A stretch of DNA of 64,000 bases from Acetobacter sp. 46_36 (GCA_001917135.1 MNTT01000016.1:135501-199500); one strand, 5' to 3'; positions 8,703-18,700 are shown, numbered from the stretch's first letter. The notes: a model not told the origin generated them from the letters alone. Program-made: numbers and translations.

Positions 8703-10631
8703 TCAGGCTTCGTTTTTATGCGGCATTTCTGCCTCTTTTGCCAAAGCGGCAACGGCTTCAGCAAGAGGCATAATTTCCTGCTTTTCCGAACCCAGGCGGC
8801 GGATTGTTACCGTCTTGTCCGCCTCTTCCTTGGCACCGACAACCATAATGACCGGGATTTTCTCGACCGAGTGTTCGCGAATCTTATAGTTGATTTTTTC
8901 GTTGCGGAGGTCGGTTTTGGCAGTTAAGCCGGCGGCACGCAAAGTTTTGGCGACATCTTCGGCGTAATTGTCGAACGCGGAGGTTACCGGCATAACGACG
9001 ACCTGTTCCGGCGACAGCCACAACGGCAGCTTGCCGGCGTGATGCTCAATCAGAATGCCGAGGAACCGTTCAATGGAGCCGAACAGCGCGCGGTGCAGCA
9101 TAACCGGCTGGTGCTTTTCGCCGTCTTCGCCGATATAGGAAATGTCAAAACGCTGCGGCAGGTTCATGTCGACCTGAATTGTGCCGCACTGCCATTCGCG
9201 GCCGATGGCGTCGCGGAGGATGAATTCCAGCTTCGGACCGTAGAAAGCGCCCTCGCCTTCGTTGATTTCATACTCGTAGCCATGCTTTTCCAATGCGCTC
9301 GCCAGCGACTTTTCGGAAATATCCCAGATTTCGTCGGAACCGATACGCTTTTCCGGACGGGTCGAGAGATAAATCTTTATCTTGTCAAAACCGAAGTCCT
9401 TATAGATGTCAAAAATCAGCTTCATCGTCGTGATGCATTCTTCTTCCATCTGTTCGGGCGTGCAGAAGATGTGCGCATCGTCCTGCGTGAACTCGCGCAC
9501 CCGCATTAAGCCCATCAGGGCGCCGGAAGCTTCATAACGATTAACTTTGCCGAACTCCGCCATACGCAACGGCAGGTCGCGATAGCTCTTAATCCCCTGT
9601 TTGTAGACCAGCAGGCCGCCGGGGCAGTTCATCGGCTTAATGCAGAACCATTTGCCGTCCTCGGTCTGGCCGGAGTAGTTGTGAGCGCCGTATTTTTCCC
9701 AGTGGCCGGAGGTTTCCCACAGGCAGCGGTCCATAATGCGCGGGGTCGAAACCTCTTCATAGCCGTTGTGTTCCTGACGGTTGCGCATATATTCAATCAG
9801 CTTGCGGTAGATTTTATAGCCTTTGTCGTGCCAGAAAACCGCGCCGGGCGCATATTCGGGTTCAAAATGGAATAAATCCATTTCCTTGCCGAGTTTGCGA
9901 TGGTCGCGTTTGGCGGCCTCTTCTATGCGGTGCAGATATTCTTCAAGGTCTTTTTTGTCTGCCCACGCCGTCGCGTAAATACGCTGCAGCATTTCGTTGT
10001 TCGAATCGCCGCGCCAGTATGCACCGGCAACTTTCATCAGCTTGAAGGCATTGCCGATATGTCCGGTTGAAGGAACGTGCGGGCCACGGCAGAGGTCAAC
10101 GTAATCCCCCTGGCGGTAAAGCGAAATTTCCGCGTCCGCCGGCAGGTCTTCGATAATTTCAACCTTGTAATGTTCGCCGCGCGACTTAAACAGCGCAACG
10201 GCATCTTCGCGGCTGACGACTTCACGGGTGATTTTTTCGTCGCGTTTGACGATTTCGTGCATTTTTTCTTCAATCTTGGCAAAATCTTCAGTTGTGAAAG
10301 GCTCTTTGCGCGAGAAGTCGTAATAGAAACCGTCTTCAATGAACGGGCCAATCGTTACCTGAACGTCCGGCCACAGCTCCTTAACGGCTTCGGACATAAC
10401 GTGCGAACAGGAGTGGCGCAGAATTTCAAGCCCGTGCTTGTCTTTGGCGGTGATAATTTTTACTTTGGCGTTGGTAGTGAGCGGGGTAGTGAGATCTTTT
10501 AACGTGCCGTCAATTTCTACGGCCAATGCGGCTTTCGCCAGATTATGACTTATCTGATTTGCGAGTTCAAAGCCCGAAATTCCGGCCTCGACCTCTTTTA
10601 TGCTGCCGTCCGGCAGTTCAATCTTAATCAT
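8703..10631 (-). CDS. thrS: Threonyl-tRNA synthetase
   Basis: This cytosolic enzyme charges tRNA-Thr. The 642-residue product has the full class II layout: TGS domain (1-60), editing domain with HSCSH and the downstream LCRGPH, catalytic core with PMNCPGG (zinc Cys), motif 2 around RYEASGALMGLMRVREFTQDD, motif 3 near HRALFGSIERF, and the C-terminal anticodon-binding domain (about 540-642). Length is normal. The start at ATG 10631 follows AAAGGGG and matches the usual MI-I-LPDG N-terminus; an upstream in-frame ATG would add 25 basic residues. Confidence 0.97.
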   Translation of the reverse strand: MIKIELPDGSIKEVEAGISGFELANQISHNLAKAALAVEIDGTLKDLTTPLTTNAKVKIITAKDKHGLEILRHSCSHVMSEAVKELWPDVQVTIGPFIEDGFYYDFSRKEPFTTEDFAKIEEKMHEIVKRDEKITREVVSREDAVALFKSRGEHYKVEIIEDLPADAEISLYRQGDYVDLCRGPHVPSTGHIGNAFKLMKVAGAYWRGDSNNEMLQRIYATAWADKKDLEEYLHRIEEAAKRDHRKLGKEMDLFHFEPEYAPGAVFWHDKGYKIYRKLIEYMRNRQEHNGYEEVSTPRIMDRCLWETSGHWEKYGAHNYSGQTEDGKWFCIKPMNCPGGLLVYKQGIKSYRDLPLRMAEFGKVNRYEASGALMGLMRVREFTQDDAHIFCTPEQMEEECITTMKLIFDIYKDFGFDKIKIYLSTRPEKRIGSDEIWDISEKSLASALEKHGYEYEINEGEGAFYGPKLEFILRDAIGREWQCGTIQVDMNLPQRFDISYIGEDGEKHQPVMLHRALFGSIERFLGILIEHHAGKLPLWLSPEQVVVMPVTSAFDNYAEDVAKTLRAAGLTAKTDLRNEKINYKIREHSVEKIPVIMVVGAKEEADKTVTIRRLGSEKQEIMPLAEAVAALAKEAEMPHKNEA

Positions 10632-10759
10632 ATTATACCCCTTTGGTTTAAGTTTGTTGTCCGACCGGCGCCGCCTGACGCCAAGCCGGGATTTTGTTTC
10701 GTTCACTACCGTCTGCCGCGTTGGGACGGAAACTGTGCGCAGGCCGGAATTTCCTCCGG

Positions 10760-12106
10760 TCAGCGCAGCGGACTCTCCGCCAAAGCGCGATAGACGTCAA
10801 GCGTTTTATCACACATTATTTGTTTTGTAAAGTTTTCTTTTACAAAATTACGGGCGGCAGAGGCAATTTTTTTGCGTTCGTCCGCCGGAAGGTTTAATGC
10901 CCACTCAAGTTTTCGGCTCAGGTCGTCCGCATCACCAGAGACGAAATGGCGGCCGGTAACGCCGTCTTTAAGGTTATCCAGCGAGCCGCCGATGTTTGAA
11001 GCGAGCACGATTTTTCCCATTGCTTCGCCCTCGGCGGCAATGCGCCCGAAGGCTTCCGGCTCAACCGAGGCGGAGACGACAATGTCGCAGGCTTTCATCA
11101 GCGCCGGAACGTCGTCGGTGTGGCGGATAAAGGTAAAGTCGCCGTCCATGCCGTGGGCGCGGATTTGGGCGGCAAGGCTTTCGGTGTATTTGACGCGCCC
11201 CTGGTCATCGCCGGTGAAAATACAGTGAAAATCGCCGCGAGCCTTCAATTTGGACAAAGCTTCAATCAGCAGCCACTGCCCTTTCCAGTGCGTCAGGCGG
11301 CCGATGAGGAGAATCAGCTGCTTGTCAGTCGGCAGGTCGTATTGTTCAATCACGGATTTCATCCGCTCAGCACTGACGGCTTCGGGGTTAAACTTCTCCA
11401 TATCCACGCAGCGGTGAATAAACACAAGCTTATTTTCCGGGGTATGGTAATTTTCCAGAACATGGCGTTTGATATGCGAAGAAATGACAATCACTTTTTC
11501 GCCCAGGGTCATGACGCGGTTATATATTTTTTTGATGCCGCCGGGACCCAGGCCGTAAGTGCCGTGGAAGGTTGTCATATAATGCACGCCGGCTTTTTTC
11601 GCGGCGAGATATGCGCTCCAGGCCGGGGCGCGGGAACGGGCATGGACGATGTTAATCCCCTCTTTTTTGATTATTTCCGCGAGCCTGGAGGCGTTTTTTA
11701 AGATTGTAAACGGGTTTTTGCTCTTAAGCGGCAGGGTAAAGTGTTTGACGCCGAGGCGTTCAAGGCTGTATTCAAGCCGTCCGCCCTGCGAGGCGACATA
11801 AGTGCGGTATCCGTGCTGCACCAAAGCTTCGGCAATCTGTACCGTTCCAAGTTCAACCCCGCCCTGCCCCAGTTCGGGCAAAACCTGCAGCACGACCGGT
11901 TCGACGGAGCCGCGGGGCGCGGACGTATTCTGCGCAGCAGAGGAGCCGGAGGGCAGCAGCGCGTTTTGAACTGCGGCGCCGGAGGGGCGAGATGCTGAAA
12001 CGGACGCCTTTCCCGAATTCTCCGCTGCGGGAGAAGCAAAGGCGGGGGTACCGCCGACAGCGTCCGGGCGGTTATTTTCCGTGTTTTTTACTTTATCTTT
12101 ACTCAT
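10760..12106 (-). CDS. GT4 family glycosyltransferase
   Basis: A 448-residue GT-B glycosyltransferase of family 4, acting at the cytosolic side of the membrane on a lipid or oligosaccharide acceptor. Residues 1-65 are a Ser/Ala/Pro-rich tail not found in the core family. The core then shows ELGQGGVELGT near the N-domain, GRLTHWKGQWLLIEAL in the linker, and the nucleotide-sugar motif EPEAFGRIAAEGEAMGK with the two spaced Glu residues. A role in lipopolysaccharide or related glycan is likely but the substrate is unknown. It is divergent from the hydrolase at 12154, with only 47 bases between them. Confidence 0.82.
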   Translation of the reverse strand: MSKDKVKNTENNRPDAVGGTPAFASPAAENSGKASVSASRPSGAAVQNALLPSGSSAAQNTSAPRGSVEPVVLQVLPELGQGGVELGTVQIAEALVQHGYRTYVASQGGRLEYSLERLGVKHFTLPLKSKNPFTILKNASRLAEIIKKEGINIVHARSRAPAWSAYLAAKKAGVHYMTTFHGTYGLGPGGIKKIYNRVMTLGEKVIVISSHIKRHVLENYHTPENKLVFIHRCVDMEKFNPEAVSAERMKSVIEQYDLPTDKQLILLIGRLTHWKGQWLLIEALSKLKARGDFHCIFTGDDQGRVKYTESLAAQIRAHGMDGDFTFIRHTDDVPALMKACDIVVSASVEPEAFGRIAAEGEAMGKIVLASNIGGSLDNLKDGVTGRHFVSGDADDLSRKLEWALNLPADERKKIASAARNFVKENFTKQIMCDKTLDVYRALAESPLR

Positions 12107-12153
12107 TTGTCGTATATATTCCCATTAACGTTAATCTGTTTGGCGAGGTTCAG

Positions 12154-12930
12154 ATGTCAGAATCTTTTTACACCTATAAATGCGGGCATACCGCAAAGTA
12201 TGAATACATTAAGCCGGACGGCGCAAAAACTCAAAGCTTTACGCTGGTTTATGCACATGGATTTTGCTCCGATCCCTACGGGCGCAAACCGGAAGAAATC
12301 AGGAAATGGTGCATTGAGAACGGCATGGGCTTTTTCCGTTACGAAATCGCGGGGCACGGCTCCGATGCGGCAAGGTTTGAAGAAACGACGATAAATACCT
12401 ATAAAAGCCAGATTTTTGAGATTGTCGGCGAGATGGTCGACGGCGACGTTGTTACGGCGGGTGCGTCGCTCGGCGGCTGGCTCGGGCTGCTGGCGGCGGT
12501 ACAGTTTCCGCAAAAGGTCAAAGGGTTCCTCGGGCTGGCAGCGGCGCCGGACTTCCTGAAAAAATATTTTGAGGCTTATTTCCGCCCCGAACACAAGGAA
12601 ATTCTGGAACGGGACGGCAAAATTACGTTTCCGACCAACGATTTCACTTATGTCATTACCAAAGAAATGATTGCATCGGGCAACGAAAACCTGCTTTTGG
12701 ACAAAGAAACAATCCCTTATGCAGGAAAAACGAGGCTGCTGCAAGGAATGAAAGATGCGTCGCTTGACTGGCGCACGGCACCGCTGATTGCGCAGAAACT
12801 TACCGGCAGCGATGTCAAAACCGTGTTACTCAAAGACAGCAACCACCGGCTCGGCAGCGACAGCGATATTGCGGAAATCCGACGGGCGCTGGACGATTTT
12901 CTGGTGCCGGCGGCGCATCCCGGGCGTTGA
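12154..12930 (+). CDS. ABHD10-like alpha/beta hydrolase
   Basis: A 258-residue single-domain alpha/beta hydrolase. The nucleophile elbow is GASLGG, the acid is in RLLQGMKDASLDW, and the His is in SNHRLG; all three catalytic positions are present. YAHGF supplies the oxyanion region. The order and spacing of these motifs match the ABHD10/thioesterase group common in Alphaproteobacteria, which removes acyl groups from thioesters. Start ATG 12154 was chosen because GAGG lies 5 bases upstream; an in-frame extension to 11992 would overlap the divergent glycosyltransferase. Substrate unknown. Confidence 0.8.
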   Translation: MSESFYTYKCGHTAKYEYIKPDGAKTQSFTLVYAHGFCSDPYGRKPEEIRKWCIENGMGFFRYEIAGHGSDAARFEETTINTYKSQIFEIVGEMVDGDVVTAGASLGGWLGLLAAVQFPQKVKGFLGLAAAPDFLKKYFEAYFRPEHKEILERDGKITFPTNDFTYVITKEMIASGNENLLLDKETIPYAGKTRLLQGMKDASLDWRTAPLIAQKLTGSDVKTVLLKDSNHRLGSDSDIAEIRRALDDFLVPAAHPGR

Positions 12931-13091
12931 CCGCAGAGCGCTGAAATCCGCCGGCTTTTACGGCGGGACGCGAAAAACAGCGGCGGAAAAACGGCTGACG
13001 AGAGCGTATGCCGGGACAGGGCATACAGGTATGGGCAGCAGGCGGACAAATATTAATATTTTAGAATAATTTTAAAGGGCAAGGTGTTGAT

Positions 13092-15017
13092 ATGTCATAT
13101 GATTTAATGTTTCAAAAAGCAATTGAACTGCAAAACAACGGCGCCCTGAATGAGGCGGAAGACATTTATCTGAAACTGCTTGAAGCGATGCCGGAAAATT
13201 CGGACGTGTGGAACCTGCTGGGGCTGGCTGCGCAGAGCAAGGGCAATGCCGGGCGGGCGGCTGACTGTTTTCTGGCGGCGATACGCTATGCGCCGGCGCC
13301 TTTTGCCCCGCATTTTTTCAATCTCGGGCTGGCATATCGCATGCTCGGCAAAAAGCGTGAGGCACTGGAGGCGCTGCAGCGGGCGGCCGATTTGCAGCCG
13401 GATTTAAAAGAGGCCTGGAATTATCTGGGACTGACGCAGGAAGAAACCGGCGACCATCAGGAGGCGGTCAAAAGCTTTTGCCGGGCGCTGGACATTGACG
13501 GTGCCTATAACGAAGCCAGAGCCAATTTATGCTTTTATACCAAGGACAAAGAGACGCTTTTGCAACTGGCGGACGAACAGGAAAGCGACTTTCAGGCCAA
13601 TCTGCTGGCGGCGGAAAGCTGTGAGGAACCGGCAGAGCGGGAACATTATCTGCGGCGGGCAACTGCGGCCAATCCGTACCATACCGGCGGGCTGCTGGCT
13701 CTGGCAGATACGCTGCGGATGGCCGACAATGAGGCGGAAGCTTTGCAATTGTATCATAAGGTTTTGAATCTGGACGAAAATGCAGTTGAGGCGCTGTTAG
13801 GAGCGGCTGACATCTATCTGGCACGCGGGGATTTGGAACGGGCGGAAATTTATTATAAGAAAAGTTTTGACATTACGCGCGGCATTGCCGGAGCACACTT
13901 GAACTACGGCACCCTGCTCTACCGCAGCGGACGCAAAAGCGAGGCGCTGGAAGAGTATCGCGCCGCGGCGGCACTGGAACCGGAAAAGCCGGAAATCAGC
14001 TATAACCTGGCGCTGGTGCTGAAAGACCTCGGCGATTATGAGGAAGCGCTGGGGCTGATGTTCAATGCCCACCAAAGGGCGCCGGAACGGGAGGAATTTG
14101 CAGCGGGGATTATGGAAACGCTGACCGGGCTGGCGGCGAATAATGCCGAACTGGCACTGAAAATTGCCGAAAACTGGCAGAAAATTGAGCCCGACAACGT
14201 TTTTTCGCGGCGGATACTGGCGGGAATCAGCGGAATGCCGGCGGAAAGCGGCGACGACAGGCTGTACGCCGAAAAGCTGTTTGACAATTTTGCCGCAACG
14301 TATGATGAAACGCTGGAGAGGCTTAATCCGCAGATTACGGCGGAATTTCTGAGGCAGCACGGAGCGGTGAAAGGAACCGTGCTTGACCTCGGATGCGGCA
14401 CGGGACTGGCAGCGCAGGCGCTGAAAACGGCAGACAGCATATTTGACGGCGCGGATATTTCCGCCAAGATGCTGGAAGCTGCCCGCCGCAAGGGCGTGTA
14501 CCGCAGTTTGTATCAGGCAGACGTTACGGCGCTGCTGCAAGATATGGCGGCGGGGGCGGCTGTAAAACCGATAGCGGCAACGGCGGCGGCAGAGATGCCG
14601 GCGGGGACGGGAGTAAATACTGCCGTACCGCACAACGGCTATACCCTGATTATCGCTTTTGACGTTTTCTGCTATATGGGGAATCTGGAGGACGTTTTGA
14701 ACGCGGCGGCGGATTTGATGCGGCGGGCTGACGGCAAACAGGCGGAAAGCAGAAAAACGAAAGCGGCGCCTTCTTCAGACAACGGGACACCGGAACTTTG
14801 GTTTACGACAGAATCCGCCGACGAAGAACGGGGCAACGATTTTTATCTGACCGCTGCGGGGCGTTACAAACACCGTCGGCAGTATGTGGAAAAAGCGCTG
14901 CATAAGGCCGGGTTTACGGAAATTGACGCCTATCCCCTAACCTTGCGGCAGGAAAACGGCGAAAACGTTGCGGGCGTTCTGTTCAGGGCGGCAAATCCGG
15001 GCAAAGGCGGCAATTAA
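13092..15017 (+). CDS. TPR protein fused to SAM-dependent methyltransferase
   Basis: The 641-residue product has about nine tetratricopeptide units in residues 1-370 (for example LKEAWNYLGLTQEETGDHQEA), followed by a class I methyltransferase domain (about 385-640) with motif I VLDLGCGTGLA near 430 and a later acidic loop. A low-complexity Ala/Thr insert at about 490-520 interrupts the methyltransferase. TPR-methyltransferase fusions of this kind are known, with unknown targets; the TPR part probably selects a protein partner. AAGGGCAAGG precedes the start. No signal peptide. Confidence 0.85.
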   Translation: MSYDLMFQKAIELQNNGALNEAEDIYLKLLEAMPENSDVWNLLGLAAQSKGNAGRAADCFLAAIRYAPAPFAPHFFNLGLAYRMLGKKREALEALQRAADLQPDLKEAWNYLGLTQEETGDHQEAVKSFCRALDIDGAYNEARANLCFYTKDKETLLQLADEQESDFQANLLAAESCEEPAEREHYLRRATAANPYHTGGLLALADTLRMADNEAEALQLYHKVLNLDENAVEALLGAADIYLARGDLERAEIYYKKSFDITRGIAGAHLNYGTLLYRSGRKSEALEEYRAAAALEPEKPEISYNLALVLKDLGDYEEALGLMFNAHQRAPEREEFAAGIMETLTGLAANNAELALKIAENWQKIEPDNVFSRRILAGISGMPAESGDDRLYAEKLFDNFAATYDETLERLNPQITAEFLRQHGAVKGTVLDLGCGTGLAAQALKTADSIFDGADISAKMLEAARRKGVYRSLYQADVTALLQDMAAGAAVKPIAATAAAEMPAGTGVNTAVPHNGYTLIIAFDVFCYMGNLEDVLNAAADLMRRADGKQAESRKTKAAPSSDNGTPELWFTTESADEERGNDFYLTAAGRYKHRRQYVEKALHKAGFTEIDAYPLTLRQENGENVAGVLFRAANPGKGGN

Positions 15018-15307
15018 GCGTTGCGGCGGCGGTACAGTACTGTTGCGGAGATTTTGTCGGGGCGGGAACAGCGAAACGGGCTTTCGCGCAACGCCCCCGG
15101 CGGGCGGGTGAAAATCAGACGTGAAAAAAATAATCCTGTGAACAACCGTAAAAATGTATTGTATGAGGCTTTTATTTATTCTACTTTGCAAGTGGTTTGT
15201 TAAGTCTATTATATATATATGTAGTTATTGAAAGTTGTTTATTTATTTCGCGGATATTTATGCTTTGTTTCTTTCTGTTAGCATAAATAAGGTGAGAGCA
15301 TTTTAAA

Positions 15308-15484
15308 ATGCGAAAGGCGGACGTCCGGCCAGATGTTTCGCCCGCTGAAAATGACAATCACGGATTGCCCGATGGTTTTATTGCTATTATTGGAAACCCT
15401 TCTGATCAGAAATGTGCACACAAAATACGGAGCGCCTTTGAGACGACAGTATTCCCTGCTACGGTTTTGAGGGCGCTTTTATGA
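15308..15484 (+). CDS. Possible 58-residue small protein
   Basis: ATG 15308 opens 58 codons (beginning MRKADVRPDVSPAENDNHG), with AAGGTGAG about 11 bases upstream. No family is recognised, and composition is only weakly protein-like. It lies inside a region that may instead encode a structured RNA. Confidence 0.2.
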   Translation: MRKADVRPDVSPAENDNHGLPDGFIAIIGNPSDQKCAHKIRSAFETTVFPATVLRALL

Positions 15485-15654
15485 TTTTCCCGAGCGGGAT
15501 GATGCTTTTCCCGATTGAACGGGAACCCGATTTATGAGTTTGCCGAAAAGGTTTTGAGGAATGTTTTATGCCTTTTCAGCCTATTATTATTTTAAGTTTA
15601 TGTTTCGGATTACTTTTTCAACTTATATAACTGCATTACTTTTTCATTTTCAAA

Positions 15655-15682
15655 CAGCGCCAAAAAGGGCGCGTTTTTTTTT
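15655..15682 (+). terminator. Rho-independent terminator
   Basis: GCGCC (15657-15661) and GGCGC (15668-15672) flank an A-rich loop, followed by nine T. No protein gene lies directly upstream, so it implies an unannotated plus-strand transcript. Confidence 0.65.
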
Positions 15683-15759
15683 GCTTTGAAAAGCTCGCAT
15701 CAGACGCGCGGGGTATCCGGGAATAAGAATCCCGCGGCAGATACGTGGGTACCTGGGAA

Positions 15760-15785
15760 TTAAAACTTCTCATATCAGATATGAG
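15760..15785 (-). terminator. Hairpin downstream of slyX
   Basis: CTCATATC and GATATGAG form an 8-bp perfect palindrome around one base, followed on the minus strand by a short T run. It is a weak candidate terminator for slyX. Confidence 0.4.
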
Positions 15786-15840
15786 GGGTGCTTTGAGCTT
15801 TGTGTCTGTTGGGATTTGCGTCTGTAATGTTTACGTTGTA

Positions 15841-16173
15841 TCAGTAATGCGGCGGCGGCGTTTCTTCTTCCAGCGGTTTGACAGTGCTTTGCGCATTGCG
15901 CAGGGCTTCGGTCAGGAATCGGTTCTGCTTTTGCAGGAAAGCGATGTCCCTGCCCTGTCTGATGATGACATCATTTAAATCTTCCACAGTGCGTTCCAAA
16001 TCGGACAAAGCCATTTCAATATCAATGAAACGCTGCTCCGTATCGGAGCCTGCATCCGGCCTGAGTGACAGCGCGGCATCCGGAGCGGCAGCCGGAGGCG
16101 TATTCGGCTTGGCCGTTGATACGGGATTTGATGCTGAGCGAGATACTGTCTGTGGTGCAGATTTTTTTTCCAT
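15841..16173 (-). CDS. slyX: SlyX family protein
   Basis: A 110-residue coiled-coil protein. The core (about 45-110) matches SlyX: IEMALSDLERTVEDLNDVI followed by a Leu-zipper-like segment and the family's C-terminal PPPHY. SlyX is a small conserved proteobacterial protein of unclear role. Residues 1-42 are an Ala/Pro/Ser-rich extension not typical of the family. Start ATG 16173 was chosen because CAAGGAG lies just upstream. It is divergent from lemA. Confidence 0.8.
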   Translation of the reverse strand: MEKKSAPQTVSRSASNPVSTAKPNTPPAAAPDAALSLRPDAGSDTEQRFIDIEMALSDLERTVEDLNDVIIRQGRDIAFLQKQNRFLTEALRNAQSTVKPLEEETPPPHY

Positions 16174-16311
16174 ATTTGTCTCCTTGTGGTGATTTATGCG
16201 GTATATAGAACGTTTTTGCGGATTTGGCAAGGCTTTTACGCAATTTTAACCTCTCGCCGGTTAGATTAAGGCAGGATTTAATGTTGACAGACAAAACGGC
16301 AGGAGGTTGTG

Positions 16312-16866
16312 ATGACGGTCGGACTGATTATTGCGGGCATAGCGCTGGCGCTTTTTTACGGAATTTACGTTTCGCTGGTCAAAAAGAAAAACAACTTAAA
16401 AGAAGCGGCGGCGGGAATTGACGTACAGCTTAAGAAACGCTACGACCTGATTCCGAATCTGCTGAAAGCGGCAGCAAAATATATGGAACACGAGAAAGAC
16501 GTATTTATGAAAGTGACGGAGCTGCGCGAAAAGGCGATGAATGCGGCGGGATATGAGGAACGTTTCAAGGCCGAACAACAGCTTTCGGAAGCAATGCACG
16601 GATTTCGGCTGACGGCGGAAAACTATCCCGAACTGAAGTCCGACGCGGCGATGAGCAGCGCCATGCAGGCGATGGGCGAAACCGAAGAACATATTGCGGC
16701 GGCACGGCGTTTTTACAATTCGGCTGTCAAAGACTATAAGAACGGGCTGGAGATATTTCCGTCCTCTATGGTTGCGGCGATGATGGGGCTGAAGGACGAA
16801 TATCCGTTCTTTGAGGCAGAGGAAGCGGCAAAAGCGGCGATTGACGCCGGAGATTACTTTAAATAG
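16312..16866 (+). CDS. lemA: LemA family membrane protein
   Basis: A 184-residue protein with one N-terminal membrane segment (about 3-22), then the LemA helical bundle beginning KKNNLKEAAAGIDVQLKKRYDLIPNLL. The family has an external N-terminus and cytosolic bundle in known cases; its function is unsettled. AGGAGG precedes the ATG by 5 bases. A GTG directly before the ATG is an alternative start. Confidence 0.88.
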   Translation: MTVGLIIAGIALALFYGIYVSLVKKKNNLKEAAAGIDVQLKKRYDLIPNLLKAAAKYMEHEKDVFMKVTELREKAMNAAGYEERFKAEQQLSEAMHGFRLTAENYPELKSDAAMSSAMQAMGETEEHIAAARRFYNSAVKDYKNGLEIFPSSMVAAMMGLKDEYPFFEAEEAAKAAIDAGDYFK

Positions 16867-16993
16867 CCGGAAATAGCCGGATGCTGCCCGCCGGGTATTG
16901 CCGCCAGTTCGGCCCAATAGTCCGGCAAAAGGCAGCAAGGAGCTGCCGGCGCGGAACGCATGACAGCGGCAATTCGGAAACGGGAGCGGAGCA

Positions 16994-18058
16994 ATGTCCA
17001 GAGCGGAAGATATTTTTGAAAAACTGATTTATTTCGGCGAAGATGCCATTGACGAGTTTATTATGAGCCGGCAGACGGAAGAGCTGTTTCTGGACTTTAA
17101 ACAGGCTGTTTCGGACGGAAAGTCGATGCGTTCGCTGCATCCGAACGACCGGCGCAATCTGGGCAAGGCAATTTCCGCGTTCGGCAATTCTGAGGGCGGC
17201 GTGCTGGTCTGGGGAGTCGAATGTTCACGGGATTTGGAGCTTGGCGACGTTGCCAAGGCCAAGGTTAAAGTTCAGAACGTGCACCGCTTTTTGAGCTGGC
17301 TGGAAAATGCCATTTCAGGCTGTACCATTCCCTCGCATAACAAAGTCCGCAACCACATCATCAGCTGCGACGACAACGGCGACGGTTTTGTGGCGACATA
17401 TATCCCGAAATCGGATATTGCGCCGCTGATGACGACGACGGGAAGCCAGATTTACATCCGTTCGGGCTCCAACAACGTTCCGGCTCCGTATGCGGTGATT
17501 GCGGGAATGTTCGGCAAAAGGCCGCAGCCGAATATCGAACTGGTAATTTCCAACAAGACGCTGGAGGTCGGCAAAGACGGCGACGACGACTTTTTCGCGC
17601 CGGCAAAACGGGGAAAGAAAAAGGAAAGTTACGTCAAAATCAGGTTCTCGCTGCTGGCGCAAAACAGTTCGAACGCCGTGGCGAAAGAGGTTTACCTCTC
17701 TTGCAATACGCTTCTGGTCGGCGGGGATAAGACAAAAGTCAGCTTTTATTATGACAGCCAGCTGGAGAATCTGGCGGCGGAGAACAATTCAATCAACCTG
17801 ATTACGCCGATGGAAATGCGCGTGCCGCCGCGGGCGCTGTTTTCATGCGCAAAGGCGGAAATCCGCTTTGCCGACGACATCAGCGAGGATTTTCTGATGG
17901 ACGGGGTTATCGGAGCGGACGGCGCGACACCGCGGAGTTTCCGGATTTTTATTTCCAAGAACGATTTACGGTCGTTTGTGGCGCAGGCGTTAAGGAAAAA
18001 CGCTGATTTGGCGGTGTTGACCAACGAGTTTTTCTCGTGCTATCTGAAAACGGAATAA
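16994..18058 (+). CDS. AlbA_2/Schlafen-like domain protein
   Basis: The N-terminal 150 residues match the AlbA_2 fold: FLDFKQAV (the E/D-F-K motif), LGKAISAFGNSEGGVLVWGV, and later YIRSGSNN. The family binds nucleic acid and is found in regulators and in some defence proteins. The C-terminal half (about 175-354) is beta-rich with no family I recognise. The 354-residue protein is cytosolic by composition. It sits alone between lemA and rnhA on the same strand, with gaps of 127 and 201 bases. Confidence 0.75.
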   Translation: MSRAEDIFEKLIYFGEDAIDEFIMSRQTEELFLDFKQAVSDGKSMRSLHPNDRRNLGKAISAFGNSEGGVLVWGVECSRDLELGDVAKAKVKVQNVHRFLSWLENAISGCTIPSHNKVRNHIISCDDNGDGFVATYIPKSDIAPLMTTTGSQIYIRSGSNNVPAPYAVIAGMFGKRPQPNIELVISNKTLEVGKDGDDDFFAPAKRGKKKESYVKIRFSLLAQNSSNAVAKEVYLSCNTLLVGGDKTKVSFYYDSQLENLAAENNSINLITPMEMRVPPRALFSCAKAEIRFADDISEDFLMDGVIGADGATPRSFRIFISKNDLRSFVAQALRKNADLAVLTNEFFSCYLKTE

Positions 18059-18259
18059 AAATTTGAAGACAGGGCGGGCATAAAACTGAGAATTGCGGCA
18101 GACGGGCGAAATGGTGTTTCAGGGAAGAATCGGGAGAACGGAGACTGGCGGAGAGCCGGCACCGGGCGGTACGAGTGGATATGAAAGTGGAAGGCAAAAC
18201 GGTGCGACGCGTTTTGAAATGCGGCGCAGAGAGAACAAAACAAAAAGGAAAAACGAAAA

Positions 18260-18700
18260 ATGAAACGAGTGGAAATATTTACGGACGGAGCGTGTTCCGG
18301 GAATCCGGGAGCCGGCGGCTGGGGCGCCATATTGCGTTATAACGGCGCGGAAAAGGAACTTTCCGGCGGCGAAGCTGAAACGACCAACAACCGCATGGAG
18401 CTGACGGCGGTCATTTCGGCGCTGGCGGCGCTCAAGGAGCCGTGCAACATTACGCTTTATACCGACAGCCGCTATGTTATGGACGGGATTGAAAAATGGA
18501 TTTATGCCTGGAAAAAGAGCAGCTGGAAAACCGCGAACAAGAAATCTCCGGTAAAGAATGTTGAGCTGTGGCAGCGGCTGGACGAGCTGCGCAACCAGCA
18601 CGAAATCCGCTGGGTCTGGGTTAAAGGGCATGCCGGACATCCGGAAAACGAACGCTGCGACGCGCTGGCTCGGGCGGAAACGGCAAAATTCAAATCCTGA
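18260..18700 (+). CDS. rnhA: Ribonuclease HI
   Basis: RNase HI cleaves RNA in RNA-DNA hybrids. The 146-residue protein has all catalytic acids: D9 (FTDGACSGNPG), E47 (TNNRMEL), D69 (YTDSRYV) and D134 (ERCDALA), plus His124 in VKGHAGH. Length and the basic handle region (KKSSWKTANKK) are typical of the E. coli type. The start is fixed by an A/G-rich site upstream and the normal family N-terminus. Confidence 0.97.
   Translation: MKRVEIFTDGACSGNPGAGGWGAILRYNGAEKELSGGEAETTNNRMELTAVISALAALKEPCNITLYTDSRYVMDGIEKWIYAWKKSSWKTANKKSPVKNVELWQRLDELRNQHEIRWVWVKGHAGHPENERCDALARAETAKFKS

Larger units (their letters stand above)
15018..15840. other. Long non-coding region with several structured elements
   Basis: About 820 bp without a convincing gene. 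It contains an A/T-rich block (15120-15300), a possible 58-residue frame (15308-15484), paired GCGCC/GGCGC elements near 15431 and 15471, short CCCG/CGGG hairpins at 15488-15530, a clear plus-strand terminator (15655-15682), and a perfect palindrome (15769-15785). The layout would fit a small RNA ending at 15682, but I do not recognise a known RNA family. Confidence 0.45.
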
